53,239 nucleotides of DNA from Chamaesiphon sp. 341R_metabat_111 (GCA_025351825.1 JANXVE010000037.1:1-53239); one strand, 5' to 3'; counted from the first letter of the stretch, positions 44,635 to 53,239 are shown. The notes: a model not told the origin generated them from the sequence alone. Numbers and translations: made by a program.

Positions 44635-44704
44635 GCGTGGGGCACGGGGCGTGGGGGCGTGGGGGCACGGGGGCACGGGAGCATGGGGGCGTGGGAGCGT
44701 GGGA
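44635..44704. repeat. G-rich tandem octamer repeat after thiE
   Basis: About nine copies of an 8-base unit, GCGTGGGG/GCACGGGG/GCATGGGG, run from 44635 to 44704, starting 9 bases past the thiE stop. G runs of four or five make a G-quadruplex possible on the plus strand. The complementary C-rich unit is near 39545-39590. Confidence 0.8.
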
Positions 44705-44708
44705 AGAT

Positions 44709-44845
44709 CTGTAGGTTGGGTAGAGCGGTAGTGTTGGCGGAGCCTCTCCGTCAGGAGACAACCAAACATCCGCACAAGCACCCTAGAAATGTTGGGTTGT
44801 TTCCTTCGGAAAGGCTTCGCCAACATTCTTCAACCCAACCTACAA
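44709..44845. repeat. GTAGGTTGGGT-family repeat overlapping the thiO stop
   Basis: The element starts CTGTAGGTTGGGTAGAGCGG and ends CTTCAACCCAACCTACA, with the internal palindromes GGCGGAGCCTCTCC and TTCGGAAAGGCTTCGCCAAC. Its right end overlaps thiO, so that the TAG stop (44840-44842) lies inside the repeat. Positioned between convergent thiE and thiO, it could end both transcripts. Confidence 0.78.
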
Positions 44846-45901
44846 ATTAAATCTTTCCCAGCTCAGATCTGATAACAAACCATCTGCTTTCTGATGCCAA
44901 ACCAAATCGGCGATTAACTTTGCGGTAATTGGGGTCAATAAAATACCGTTTCGATAGTGTCCGGTAGCTAGAGTTAGATTGTCATAGGCACTCGCACCCA
45001 AAATCGGTAGCTCATCGGGTGTAGCTGGACGGAAACCCCACCAGGTTTCGTGGATTGGAAAATCTTGGAGCAGCGGAAATAATCGAGTCGCAGCAGTCAA
45101 TAATTGCTGGACACCTTGAGGAGTATTTTGTGGTGCAAAGCCAACATCCTCACTGGTTGCACCGATGATGATCTTGTCATCTCGACGCGGCACGATGTAG
45201 ATTTCTTCGCCAAATAAGACTTGTTGGAGCGGTAGACGATCCCGCTGTTCGGGCGGTACTAATACCGATAACATTTGCCCCTTTCTGGGCACAACTTCGA
45301 TCGGTAACAGTTGCTGCGACCAAGCACCTGTAGCCAGGATATAATGCTGTGCGGACATACTGCCCTGACTTGTCTCTAGCTGTGTGATTCGGTTCTGACA
45401 ATGATGAATAGTCTCAACTGCGACTCCATCGACAAACTCGATCCCCAAAGACTGACTGGCACTAAAAAGCGATCGAATCAACGCACGGTTGTCAACTTGT
45501 CCATCGGCTGGATACCAATAGCCACCGACAATCGATTCACTCAATCCCGCTTGCTGGGCGTGGACTGTGGGAGCGGCTAACCATGCTGAATTTTGCTCCG
45601 TCTGAGTATAACGCGGTGCTAGGATGCCACACTGCCAATAACCCGCATTGATACCGGAAATTGACTCTATTTTCTGTACCCAACTCGGATACAACTCACG
45701 ACTAGCCAAGCACAAATCCAGCATCGATCCAGTTGGAATTTGTTCTGCCTGTGGTGCCAACATGCCTGCTGCGGCATGTCCTGCGGCAGCTTTGAAGTCT
45801 TTGCTCAAAATCGTGACTTTCGCGCCGAGTAGCCGCAATTCGATCGCAGTGGCTAAACCGATCGCACCACCGCCAATGACGATTATTTCTCTAGCTTGCA
45901 T
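44840..45901 (-). CDS. thiO: Glycine oxidase ThiO
   Basis: ThiO oxidises glycine to the imine needed to make the thiazole ring of thiamine. The 353-residue FAD enzyme has the dinucleotide fold IIVIGGGAIGLATAIEL at the N-terminus, SKDF...AAAGHAAAGMLAP, the substrate-side GGYWYPADGQVDNRALI and the C-terminal ATGHYRNGILLTPITAKL motif. It is a stand-alone ThiO rather than the ThiO-ThiG fusion seen in some cyanobacteria. It converges on thiE. Confidence 0.93.
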   Translation of the reverse strand: MQAREIIVIGGGAIGLATAIELRLLGAKVTILSKDFKAAAGHAAAGMLAPQAEQIPTGSMLDLCLASRELYPSWVQKIESISGINAGYWQCGILAPRYTQTEQNSAWLAAPTVHAQQAGLSESIVGGYWYPADGQVDNRALIRSLFSASQSLGIEFVDGVAVETIHHCQNRITQLETSQGSMSAQHYILATGAWSQQLLPIEVVPRKGQMLSVLVPPEQRDRLPLQQVLFGEEIYIVPRRDDKIIIGATSEDVGFAPQNTPQGVQQLLTAATRLFPLLQDFPIHETWWGFRPATPDELPILGASAYDNLTLATGHYRNGILLTPITAKLIADLVWHQKADGLLSDLSWERFNL

Positions 45902-46027
45902 CGATCGATTCTTGACAACGAAAGCTCAGTTTAACTCAGATTTCGATCGGATTGGTAGAAACACCGAAGCGAGGCAGAAATTATGCTGTCCTCGCTGCAA
46001 TCGGATCGACTGGGATTGGCTGTGAAT

Positions 46028-47713
46028 TTACGCAGCACTCACGAGTAATTCAGTACTTTCAACTATCGGCATCACAGCTAGCTGTGGTTCCGATCGCTGT
46101 AACGCTGCTGCTAATATTTCAGATAAGCCAATAATCCGCTGACAACTCTCAGCGTGCCAAACTTTAAAATCGCCATCAATGTTTCCGGCAACTAATGGTC
46201 CCATGATGTAGCAGTTTTTGTTAGCTCTAAAGTTCTTATCGGTGACGAATCCACGATTAGAGTCATTTGGGATACAGATCTCCCGTCTAATCAGATTCTG
46301 GATCAGAATCGAGTCAGATTTTGTGACATCCTGGAATCCAGCACAATTGATTACGATCCTAATTGGAGTATCCATTACTGGTTGAGTAATATTTTCGCTA
46401 TCCCGATATTCGCAGTTGGTACCACTAGTTGGGGCTGAATATTTAACGAATTTCCCTTTGCGAAACTCTAGCTTATTTTGGGCGATGAGATTATTGACAA
46501 CATCCAGATACTCACCGCCCGCCCGTCTTTGCAATTTACCAATATCCACAGAGTACCTAATCACAAACTGCTTTTGTTCGGCAGAATTGAGTAGATTCAA
46601 TGCTTGCATGGTGACTTTGGAAATATCACCATGTATATCTGAAACATTAATATTTTGAGAGATCGCTGCCGCTACATCTTGCTCGATCGCATTGAACATT
46701 TGTTTCGCCGTAAACGATCTAGTTTCGACTAAAGCTAGGAGATATTGAGGGCGATAATTTAGTTCGACAATTCCCTTACTAATCCGATATGGGAATGCCG
46801 CATTGGGTGAAACTATCACAAACTTGTCAATTAGGCTAACTGCTGTTTTTGAGTTGTTGATATTATATAGTGTGTCTAAGGTGCCAGCATTCGAGCCAAC
46901 CATTAGCACTTGACGTTGGGACGGAGAATCTGCTTGTTGGAGTGACTGGCAAATGCGATCGATATTAAAATCTAATGATGGTTCGTACATATTATCGATG
47001 TAGCAAACTTCGTCCGCTGACTCTTGAAATCGATCCTGTGTAAATGCGACATTTGGCGGACTTCCAATCGCTAGTACCAATTGTTTCGCTAAAAACGATC
47101 GATGCTCTGTGCCATTTAGATCGATAAGATATAGATCTTCGACATTTTGGACATCTAGAACATCTGCCGTTATCAGCTTAAACTCAATTAAGCCATTGGC
47201 TGCTGCTGTCGTCAGCACTCGATCGAGACGTTCTTTGAGATATAATCCAAATGTATGGCGGGGAATAAATAGATCGTCCCAGTGACCTTCAGACATGTCT
47301 GCTGAATTTGCTGCTAGCCATTTACGTGAAAGCTCGCCTTTATTGTATTCTGCTGGATTGAATACTCGATCGCGATTTGCAGTGAGCCAATCAGTGAAAT
47401 TCTGGCGTTCTGGCTGTTGAGGGATAAACTCGTGCAATGGCGAAATTAACAGCGCATTACGCCCCGATCTCTTACCATAGGGAAGACCAGTCCAAAACTC
47501 ATCTGATTTTTCAGTAACGATAATCCTCACAGGGGTATACTCTCGACCATCAGCAAGCTCAACTGATAATGCTTGCTGCTCCAGTCCGCTGACATAGTGA
47601 ATTAGTGTGTAGGCAGACGAAATTCCTGCGCCAACAATCGCTAAGTCATAACAGTCTAGTGCGGAGAGGTCTGCTGGTGCTTCCGTAAGCATGGTCAAGC
47701 TTGAGTATTCCAT
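46028..47713 (-). CDS. FAD/NAD(P)-binding protein, HpnW/L-ornithine-oxygenase-like fold
   Basis: A 561-residue protein with an N-terminal FAD-binding motif DLAIVGAGISSAYTLIHY (near residue 24) and WTGLPYGKRSGRNALLISP, typical of the FAD-NAD(P)-binding group related to N-hydroxylating monooxygenases. A second Rossmann motif, VLMVGSNAGTLDTLYN, lies in the middle, followed by IVINCAGFQDVTKSD and YIMGPLVAGNIDGDFKVWHAESC. Its substrate is unknown. The ATG at 47713 was preferred over a TTG at 47761, because the longer form would run through the palindrome at 47748-47770. Confidence 0.78.
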   Translation of the reverse strand: MEYSSLTMLTEAPADLSALDCYDLAIVGAGISSAYTLIHYVSGLEQQALSVELADGREYTPVRIIVTEKSDEFWTGLPYGKRSGRNALLISPLHEFIPQQPERQNFTDWLTANRDRVFNPAEYNKGELSRKWLAANSADMSEGHWDDLFIPRHTFGLYLKERLDRVLTTAAANGLIEFKLITADVLDVQNVEDLYLIDLNGTEHRSFLAKQLVLAIGSPPNVAFTQDRFQESADEVCYIDNMYEPSLDFNIDRICQSLQQADSPSQRQVLMVGSNAGTLDTLYNINNSKTAVSLIDKFVIVSPNAAFPYRISKGIVELNYRPQYLLALVETRSFTAKQMFNAIEQDVAAAISQNINVSDIHGDISKVTMQALNLLNSAEQKQFVIRYSVDIGKLQRRAGGEYLDVVNNLIAQNKLEFRKGKFVKYSAPTSGTNCEYRDSENITQPVMDTPIRIVINCAGFQDVTKSDSILIQNLIRREICIPNDSNRGFVTDKNFRANKNCYIMGPLVAGNIDGDFKVWHAESCQRIIGLSEILAAALQRSEPQLAVMPIVESTELLVSAA

Positions 47714-47747
47714 GATGGCGATGATACGTTTAGATTTGAATTTATCG

Positions 47748-47770
47748 ATTATCTTTTTCAAAAAGATAAT
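47748..47770. promoter_or_regulatory. Perfect 23-bp palindrome upstream of the FAD gene
   Basis: ATTATCTTTTT (47748-47758), one central C, then AAAAAGATAAT (47760-47770): two perfect 11-base arms. It ends 35 bases before the ATG of the flavoprotein gene on the minus strand. The ATTATC/GATAAT ends recall Fur-type boxes, but spacing and length do not match the 19-bp consensus. It could instead be an RNA hairpin in the leader. Confidence 0.6.
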
Positions 47771-48210
47771 TTTGTTTAGCTTTCCAGCTCAATCTGTCGG
47801 ATAATTTCCCTCAAACATCGCAACGACGGACGTTTGAGGAACAGATGCTTTTGTGAACCATCAACCCTGAATCTCCCCAAATATATATCCTAGATACACA
47901 AATTGAAATAGGCTAAATCAGTGATTTTAGTGTGTAAAAAACTGCCATGCAGATTGAGACAGCTCCGTATTCGACAAAATCGGTGCGAACTAGAGCAATT
48001 TTGTAGTTGGTGCGGATTTTACGTTTGGGTTTTGAGCCAATTAATTTGCCTAAAACTACCCATCAATCTCTTCATTAGGAACACCGATTACACGCTGATG
48101 ACCTGATGGATAAGGACTTTCACCGTTTATGGATCGATGTCACACAGGTTAGGTAAATCAAGTATAACCACGCATTTTTATTTCAGCAAGATCTTTGTTG
48201 TAATATGCTC
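47771..48210. other. Intergenic region with one weak inverted repeat
   Basis: About 440 bases without a credible gene. The only structure seen is CCTCAAAC (47809-47816) with GTTTGAGG (47832-47839), an 8-bp stem with a 15-base loop. The frame at 47921-48106 on the plus strand lacks any protein-like features. The rest may be promoter for the FAD gene and 3' region of the acetyltransferase gene. Confidence 0.5.
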
Positions 48211-48936
48211 TTAAAGCCGAGGTGTATTGAGATTAGAATTCAATAGACTGCCAGAGATGCTGTGGCGAGCAGCAGGTTCGATTGGAAAATTTACGATATC
48301 GAGATCCTGCCGCAATTTGATTACTCTAGCAGGATTGCCCACAGCAGTAGCAAAATCGGGAATATCTTCGATCACAACCGCACCCGCGCCAATCGTACAC
48401 CAGCGGCCAATCCGAATGCTGGGAATCACGATCGCCCCAGCTCCAATATGTGTACCCTCGCCGACCTGGACGTGACCGCACAAAGTTGCATGGGGCGAAA
48501 TGTGAGCATAGTCACCAATAGTATTGTCGTGGTCGATACTCGCGGCTGTATTAATCAGCACATGTGCGCCGATCTTTGTACCAGCTTGGACGATCGCGCC
48601 GTGCAATACAACGGTACCAACGTCGATAGTTGCTTTGTCTGAGATAATTGCCGTACCGTGAATGGCTGTGCCATAAGTTGCATCGATTAATGATGCAAGT
48701 TCTGCACGTCTGGCATTGTTGCCAACACTGATAATTAGGGGCGCGTCTAATGCTGGAAAGCCTTCGCCTAACAAGCGAATACCATCCCGTATTTCCATAG
48801 CCTTGAATCTGGCCATCGGAGGACTGTCATCAAACATCCCAATCACTGTGATACCAAGGCTATTGAGGATATCAGTGATGACCTTGGAATGTCCGCCAGC
48901 TCCATACAGATACATGTTGTTGATCGCAATACTCAT
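48211..48936 (-). CDS. NeuD/PglD-type sugar O/N-acetyltransferase
   Basis: A 241-residue two-domain acetyltransferase. The N-terminal Rossmann-like sugar-nucleotide domain has MYLYGAGGHSKVITDIL and VGNNARRAELASLI. A left-handed beta helix of hexapeptide repeats follows: GTVVLHGAIVQAGTKIGAHVLINTAASIDHDNTIGDYAHISPHATLCGHV..., split by the catalytic His in SIDHDNTIGD. NeuD/PglD enzymes acetylate amino sugars for surface glycans. The ATG at 48936 is used; a TTG would add four residues. No glycan genes are adjacent. Confidence 0.9.
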   Translation of the reverse strand: MSIAINNMYLYGAGGHSKVITDILNSLGITVIGMFDDSPPMARFKAMEIRDGIRLLGEGFPALDAPLIISVGNNARRAELASLIDATYGTAIHGTAIISDKATIDVGTVVLHGAIVQAGTKIGAHVLINTAASIDHDNTIGDYAHISPHATLCGHVQVGEGTHIGAGAIVIPSIRIGRWCTIGAGAVVIEDIPDFATAVGNPARVIKLRQDLDIVNFPIEPAARHSISGSLLNSNLNTPRL

Positions 48937-49227
48937 AATGAATGTCAATAATTAATCTTGTTTATTGGATATAAATCGTAGTTAAAATTAGAATTAGTAA
49001 TGTAATTAGATTGTGTTCGATCGAGATTTAAGCTAACGATTGATTCTGGTGTTGACGCAATCCTAAGGCATTGATGTATTTTTGGCAAGGTGTAATAACT
49101 CCAAAAAATAGCTAGTTAAGAGCAGTGAATCATTGAGTGATTTAGTATCAATCTACACATAACTATCGTCTAGAAATTATGAAGCCGATCGCTATCACAA
49201 GTAATATTTACAACACAAGGATTAGAT

Positions 49228-49458
49228 TTGTCACTTTCGATTTCTGAACTTGTCCAACCACAAGAAATTGATTTGTGTTGCTCCCCAAGTAACCCTCTGA
49301 AACGCCCTAGTTTAAATATTCCCAAAATCATGCGGGAAATGAACTATGGTTGTTGTGGCACTGCAATCATGAACGATCCGACGATAGAAGATCGCTTATT
49401 TGCCAAATTTCGCTACACTTACAGCAGGAAGAGCGATCGCCAGCAAGTTACCAGATAG
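49228..49458 (+). CDS. Possible small protein, uncertain
   Basis: A 76-codon open frame with a TTG start (49228) preceded by AAGG at a suitable distance, ending 30 bases before the TVP38 gene. The product has two Cys-Cys pairs (DLCCSPS, NYGCCGTA) but no recognisable domain. It may be real or chance. If not a gene, the whole stretch 48937-49488 is non-coding, with promoter for the downstream TVP38/MerA pair and no structure that I could identify. Confidence 0.3.
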   Translation: MSLSISELVQPQEIDLCCSPSNPLKRPSLNIPKIMREMNYGCCGTAIMNDPTIEDRLFAKFRYTYSRKSDRQQVTR

Positions 49459-49488
49459 TAAGATGATTTAATCATCCTTAGATATTAA

Positions 49489-50121
49489 ATGTTTGATTTT
49501 AATCTTCAATCATTGCTCAAAGATACTTTAGTGTGGATTGAAAGCTTGGGTTCGATCGGGGCGATTGCTTTTATCGGTATTTATGTTGTGGCAACGGTGG
49601 CATTCTTGCCTGCTTTTGTTTTAACATTGGGAGCAGGTGTCTTGTTTGGCCTGTGGTTGGGAAGTATTTATGTTTTTATTGGCGCAACATTTGGTTCGAT
49701 CGCAGCGTTTTTAGTCGGTCGTTATTTAGCCCGCGATTGGGTTGCCAAAAAAATTGCAGATAATGATAAGTTTAAGGCGATCGATCGAGCTGTTGGCAAA
49801 GAAGGTTTAAAAATTGTTTTACTTACGCGCCTCTCACCAGCTTTTCCATTCAATTTATTAAACTATGCTTTTGGGGTGACGGGAGTTTCAGCGAGGGACT
49901 ATATAATTGGTTCGATCGGGATGATTCCAGGCACGATTATGTTTGTCTATATCGGCTCCCTCGCGGGTAGTCTAGCTCTGATTGGCACCGATGCCCAACC
50001 ACCCGTTAATCCGACGCTTCAGTGGACAATTCGGATTGTCGGCTTGATTGCTACAGTTGCTGTGACTGTCTATGTGACTCGGCTGGCGAAACAAGCATTG
50101 GCGGAATCGGTGGATAATTGA
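49489..50121 (+). CDS. TVP38/TMEM64 (DedA-like) membrane protein
   Basis: A 210-residue polytopic protein with five to six hydrophobic segments. The SNARE-associated/DedA-like core is seen in FLPAFVLTLGAGVLFGLWLG, FGSIAAFLVGRYLARDWV and LKIVLLTRLSPAFPFNLLNYAFG, followed by IPGTIMFVYIGSLAG. Family members may transport or scramble lipids. It is followed 86 bases later by a MerA-like flavoprotein, a pairing seen in other bacteria and cyanobacteria. Confidence 0.92.
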   Translation: MFDFNLQSLLKDTLVWIESLGSIGAIAFIGIYVVATVAFLPAFVLTLGAGVLFGLWLGSIYVFIGATFGSIAAFLVGRYLARDWVAKKIADNDKFKAIDRAVGKEGLKIVLLTRLSPAFPFNLLNYAFGVTGVSARDYIIGSIGMIPGTIMFVYIGSLAGSLALIGTDAQPPVNPTLQWTIRIVGLIATVAVTVYVTRLAKQALAESVDN

Positions 50122-50207
50122 ATGGTGGGATGCGTAGATCTTTACCCCACCCTAGCCCTCCCCTTATAAAGGGGAGGGGATAAGAATAATTTAGACTTCT
50201 AATTCTC

Positions 50208-51728
50208 ATGATAACAATCTCGCCAATAGATGCTTACGATCGACAACTGATTGACTTTGTACATCCCCCTGACTGGATGAATCCAGAGCCTGCGGCTAGT
50301 TACGATCTGGTAGTAATTGGTGCGGGGACAGCCGGATTGGTGGTGGCGGCGGGTGCGGCGGGGTTGGGATTGGGGCTAAAAGTAGCTCTGATTGAGCGCA
50401 ATTTGATGGGCGGAGACTGCCTGAATTTTGGCTGTGTGCCATCGAAAACGATGATTCGATCGAGTCGGGTCATTGGCGAGATTTGGAGGGGTCAGGAGCT
50501 AGGTATTCGGGCAGATCGGGTAGAGATTGATTTCAGTGCGGTGATGGAGCGGATGCGGCGGATTCGGGCTGAAATCAGCCACAATGATTCAGCCATGCGA
50601 TTCCAAGAGCTGGGTGTGGATGTCTTTTTGGGTGATGGCAAGTTTACCAGCCAGGACACTATTACTGTGGAGGAGCGAGTCCTCAAATTCAAGAAAGCGG
50701 TAATCGCGACAGGTGCCAGAGCCGCAACCCCTAAAATACCTGGCTTAGTTGAAGCTGGGTATCTGACGAATGAAACGGTGTTTTCCCTAACCGAACGTCC
50801 ACAGCGGTTAGCAATTATCGGCGGCGGATCAGTCGGGTGTGAATTCGCGCAAACATTCCAGAGATTGGGCTGCGAGGTTTTTTTGTTGCACAATCACAGC
50901 CAGATTCTGAACAAGGAAGATCTGCAAGCCGCCACAATTTTGCAGCAGGTATTAACGAAGGAAGGCGTTAATCTGATTCTGGATTGCCAAGTGCAACAGG
51001 TAATGGCAACTCCACAGGGCAAGACGATTACTTACAGTACAAAAGACCAAACTGAGACGATTACCGTCGATGAAATTCTCTTAGGTGCAGGGCGGACACC
51101 CAATCTTGAAAGCCTAGATTTAAGTCAGGTTGGTGTCGATTTCGACGAGACAGGCGTGAAAGTAAATGACTACCTCCAGACAACGAACCCGCGCATTTAT
51201 GCCGCTGGCGATGTCTGCATGAAATGGCAGTTTACCCATGCTGCTGATGCTGCGGCACGGATTGTAATTAAGAATACGCTGTTTTCACCCCTGGGGTTGG
51301 GTAAAAGTAAACTGAGTGATTTAGTCATGCCGTGGGTGACTTATACAGATCCCGAAATCGCCCAAGTGGGATTATCTGAACATGATGCCCAAGTCCAGGG
51401 GCTACAAGTTGGTACTATTAAGATCGAAATGTCTACTGTCGATCGAGCGATAACGGACGGTGACACTGCTGGATTTCTGAAAGTTATTCATCGCCAAGGT
51501 AGTGACGAGATTCTGGGCGCGACAATCGTCGCCAGTCATGCAGGGGAAACGATCTCAGAACTAACCACCGCAATGGTCAATAAAATCGGTTTGAGCAAAC
51601 TCAGCAGCGTGATTCATCCCTATCCCACTCAAGCTGATTGCATCAAAAAAGCTGCCGATGCTTATCGCCGCACTTTACTTACATCCCGTACCAGAAAGCT
51701 GCTGGGATTTTTGACTAAGTTGTCTTGA
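50208..51728 (+). CDS. Mercuric-reductase-like/dihydrolipoamide-dehydrogenase-family flavoprotein
   Basis: A 506-residue pyridine nucleotide disulphide oxidoreductase. FAD site VVIGAGTAGLVVAAGAAGLG (near 35-54), redox disulphide CLNFGCVPSK (Cys71/Cys76), NAD(P)H site AIIGGGSVGCEFAQTF, second FAD motif YAAGDVC, and dimer interface IHPYPTQADCIKKAAD. It lacks the N-terminal heavy-metal domain and the C-terminal Cys pair of true MerA, so mercury reduction is doubtful. Its partner is probably the adjacent TVP38 protein. The physiological substrate is unknown. Confidence 0.88.
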   Translation: MITISPIDAYDRQLIDFVHPPDWMNPEPAASYDLVVIGAGTAGLVVAAGAAGLGLGLKVALIERNLMGGDCLNFGCVPSKTMIRSSRVIGEIWRGQELGIRADRVEIDFSAVMERMRRIRAEISHNDSAMRFQELGVDVFLGDGKFTSQDTITVEERVLKFKKAVIATGARAATPKIPGLVEAGYLTNETVFSLTERPQRLAIIGGGSVGCEFAQTFQRLGCEVFLLHNHSQILNKEDLQAATILQQVLTKEGVNLILDCQVQQVMATPQGKTITYSTKDQTETITVDEILLGAGRTPNLESLDLSQVGVDFDETGVKVNDYLQTTNPRIYAAGDVCMKWQFTHAADAAARIVIKNTLFSPLGLGKSKLSDLVMPWVTYTDPEIAQVGLSEHDAQVQGLQVGTIKIEMSTVDRAITDGDTAGFLKVIHRQGSDEILGATIVASHAGETISELTTAMVNKIGLSKLSSVIHPYPTQADCIKKAADAYRRTLLTSRTRKLLGFLTKLS

Positions 51729-51941
51729 GGGGAGCGGGGGTTTGAGAGTTAGATTAATAGTTGATAAATATTTGTTACGGACGACACGGAGTATCACCAT
51801 AATTTAGCAGCAGCTAATTTTTTAGTATTATTAGGCACAGAATATCCAATCTAAAATCGGTACTTTGCCTATTACCAGCAGTTTTAAACATACTATTTAG
51901 TTATCTCCCCAATTCCTAACTCCCAACTCCCAACTTAACCC
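51729..51941. promoter_or_regulatory. narB upstream region with CCAACTC repeats
   Basis: 213 bases ahead of narB. The last 30 are CCTAACTCCCAACTCCCAAC-type heptamers that end 5 bases before the ATG, with no ribosome site. GTA-N10-TAC at 51860-51875 resembles an NtcA box but has 10 rather than 8 spacer bases, so it is not called. Confidence 0.4.
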
Positions 51942-53239
51942 ATGACTGAAACAACTAAAACACTTTGCCCTTACTGTGGTGTCGGCTGTGGATTAGAAGC
52001 TTCGCCACCCGCGATCCCAGGGAAGTCAATCAATCGGGATAGTAGTGGGACACCGATTTGGAAAGTGATGGGCGATAAGTCGCATCCGTCGAGTCAGGGA
52101 ATGGTGTGTGTGAAAGGGGCAACCATTAGTGAATCGCTCTACAAAGATCGGTTGTCCTATCCGATGGTACGGGCTAATCTAACCGATCCATTTAGACGAG
52201 CGACATGGGAAGAGGCTTATACTTTGATTGTCGATCGAATGAAAACTGTCTTACATACTCATGGTGCCGAAGGGATCTGCATGTATGGTTCGGGGCAATT
52301 TCAGACAGAGGATTATTACACCGCTCAAAAGCTGCTCAAAGGCTGCTTGGGTACAAATAATTTTGACGCTAACTCTAGACTGTGCATGTCTTCGGCAGTA
52401 TCTGGCTATATTCAGAGCTTTGGAGCCGATGGGCCACCCTGTTGTTATGATGACATCGAAAAGACTGACTTTGCTTTCTTGATTGGGACAAATACCGCCG
52501 AATGTCACCCAATTATCTTCAATCGTCTTAGAAAATATCATAAGCAACACGATCGAGTCAAAATAGTTGTCGTCGATCCGCGTCGCACCGCTACAGCGGA
52601 AGCCGCAGATATCCATCTAGCAATTAATCCAGGTACAGATATTGACTTGCTCAATGGGATTGCTTACCTACTACTACGAGCGGGGAAAGTAGACCAACAA
52701 TTTATCGAATCCTGTACCAGCAACTTCGCCGCCTTCGCAGAGGTGATTCAACATTATCCCCCCGACGTAGTTGCGGCAAAGTGTGGCATTTCCCAAGCCG
52801 ATCTCGAACAAACAGCCAAATGGTGGGGCGCGTCCAAAAATGTGCTTTCATTCTGGTCGATGGGAGTCAACCAATCTAGTGAAGGTACTGCCAAAGTTCG
52901 CCACATTATCAACCTGCATTTGATGACCAGACAGATTGGTAGACCTGGCGCGGGGCCATTTTCCCTCACTGGACAGCCCAATGCAATGGGTGGACGGGAA
53001 GCTGGCGGACTCGCTCATATCCTCCCTGGCTACCGCCTCGTCAAAAATCCCGCTCACCGTGCCGAAATCGAGCAGCTTTGGAACTTACCCTCAGGTAGAA
53101 TTTCGGCTGAAACGGGTAAAACTGCCTGGGAAATGATTACTGGGATGGAGACTGGTTCGATCGGTTTACTATGGGTAGTAGCCACTAATCCAGCGGTGAG
53201 TATGCCCGATATCCTGCGAACGAAAGCCGCCCTGCTCAA
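51942..53239 (+). CDS. narB: Ferredoxin-nitrate reductase NarB (partial, cut by window end)
   Basis: Assimilatory nitrate reductase, a molybdenum bis-MGD enzyme reducing nitrate to nitrite with electrons from ferredoxin. 432 complete codons are in the window and the frame stays open to the end; full-length NarB is about 730 residues. The N-terminal [4Fe-4S] motif is [11 protein letters not shown] with a fourth Cys in GMVCVKG. Further signatures are [27 protein letters not shown] (Cys as likely Mo ligand), [10 protein letters not shown] and [18 protein letters not shown] at 51942. Confidence 0.93.
   Translation, partial: MTETTKTLCPYCGVGCGLEASPPAIPGKSINRDSSGTPIWKVMGDKSHPSSQGMVCVKGATISESLYKDRLSYPMVRANLTDPFRRATWEEAYTLIVDRMKTVLHTHGAEGICMYGSGQFQTEDYYTAQKLLKGCLGTNNFDANSRLCMSSAVSGYIQSFGADGPPCCYDDIEKTDFAFLIGTNTAECHPIIFNRLRKYHKQHDRVKIVVVDPRRTATAEAADIHLAINPGTDIDLLNGIAYLLLRAGKVDQQFIESCTSNFAAFAEVIQHYPPDVVAAKCGISQADLEQTAKWWGASKNVLSFWSMGVNQSSEGTAKVRHIINLHLMTRQIGRPGAGPFSLTGQPNAMGGREAGGLAHILPGYRLVKNPAHRAEIEQLWNLPSGRISAETGKTAWEMITGMETGSIGLLWVVATNPAVSMPDILRTKAALL

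Noticed and set aside
47921-48106. 61-codon frame in the 47.8-48.2 kb gap
   Set aside because: No ribosome site, no recognisable domain, and it ends in unstructured sequence.
51860-51875. NtcA-like site before narB (GTA-N10-TAC)
   Set aside because: The NtcA consensus needs an 8-base spacer, and no well-placed -10 follows, so it is not supported.

Overview
The window is a piece of a cyanobacterial chromosome. It carries phycocyanobilin:ferredoxin oxidoreductase (pcyA), the photosystem I biogenesis factor btpA, a VKOR-thioredoxin fusion, a ferredoxin-type nitrate reductase (narB, cut by the window end) and several small families largely confined to cyanobacteria (DUF2996, DUF5340, PatA-type regulators, Uma2). 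CGATCG/GATCGATC words are very frequent, and HIP1 (GCGATCGC) and several short intergenic repeat families are present. A Chamaesiphon-like unicellular cyanobacterium would fit this word usage, but that is a guess; no rRNA or tRNA gene was seen.

Layout. 1-11 kb is housekeeping and small conserved genes: an Uup-type ABC-F ATPase, a Uma2 nuclease-like protein, an antitoxin/PIN-toxin pair, an FtsH protease lacking its first membrane segment, a DUF2330/RnfD-like membrane pair, DUF4112, DUF2996 and pcyA. 11.4-22.7 kb is the most interesting region: a minus-strand run of seven genes that reads as an undescribed biosynthetic cluster. In transcription order it has a radical SAM/SPASM enzyme, a stand-alone acyl/aminoacyl-AMP ligase, a free carrier protein, a glycosyltransferase-like protein, a single-module NRPS (C-A-T-TE, A-domain code read by eye as glycine), a TPR-glycosyltransferase-like protein and a GT1 glycosyltransferase. 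The simplest model is that the ligase loads the free carrier protein, the NRPS C domain joins that acyl group to glycine, the TE releases it, and the radical SAM and glycosyltransferases decorate it.

23-31 kb holds an M16 peptidase homologue without its zinc site, a PatA-like response regulator behind two strong hairpins, a histidine kinase/NarL-type regulator pair, DUF5340, trpC, holA and an Rpn-like protein. 31.4-34.6 kb is a likely iron-uptake operon: a Tat-exported two-domain multicopper oxidase, a helix-hairpin-helix lipoprotein and an FTR1 permease. 34.8-35.8 kb is a small toxin/ADP-ribose island: a NADAR protein, a broken RelE/ParE toxin and an intact hicBA pair whose 59-residue hicA is very short.

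36-46 kb carries an RGG-tailed DEAD-box helicase, rimO, btpA, a three-gene oxidative-folding cluster (VKOR-Trx, secreted Trx paralogue, DsbA-like), and convergent thiE and thiO. 46-53 kb holds a FAD/NAD(P)-binding protein behind a perfect palindrome, a NeuD/PglD-type acetyltransferase, a TVP38 membrane protein followed by a MerA-like flavoprotein, and the start of narB.

Short repeats are unusually active here. One family (GTAGGTTGGGT...ACCCAACCTAC) lies in at least five intergenic gaps and supplies the thiO stop codon. Another short palindromic element is translated in-frame inside the AMP ligase and the multicopper oxidase. Simple C-rich tandem repeats run right up to the start codons of three genes (VKOR, thiE, narB).
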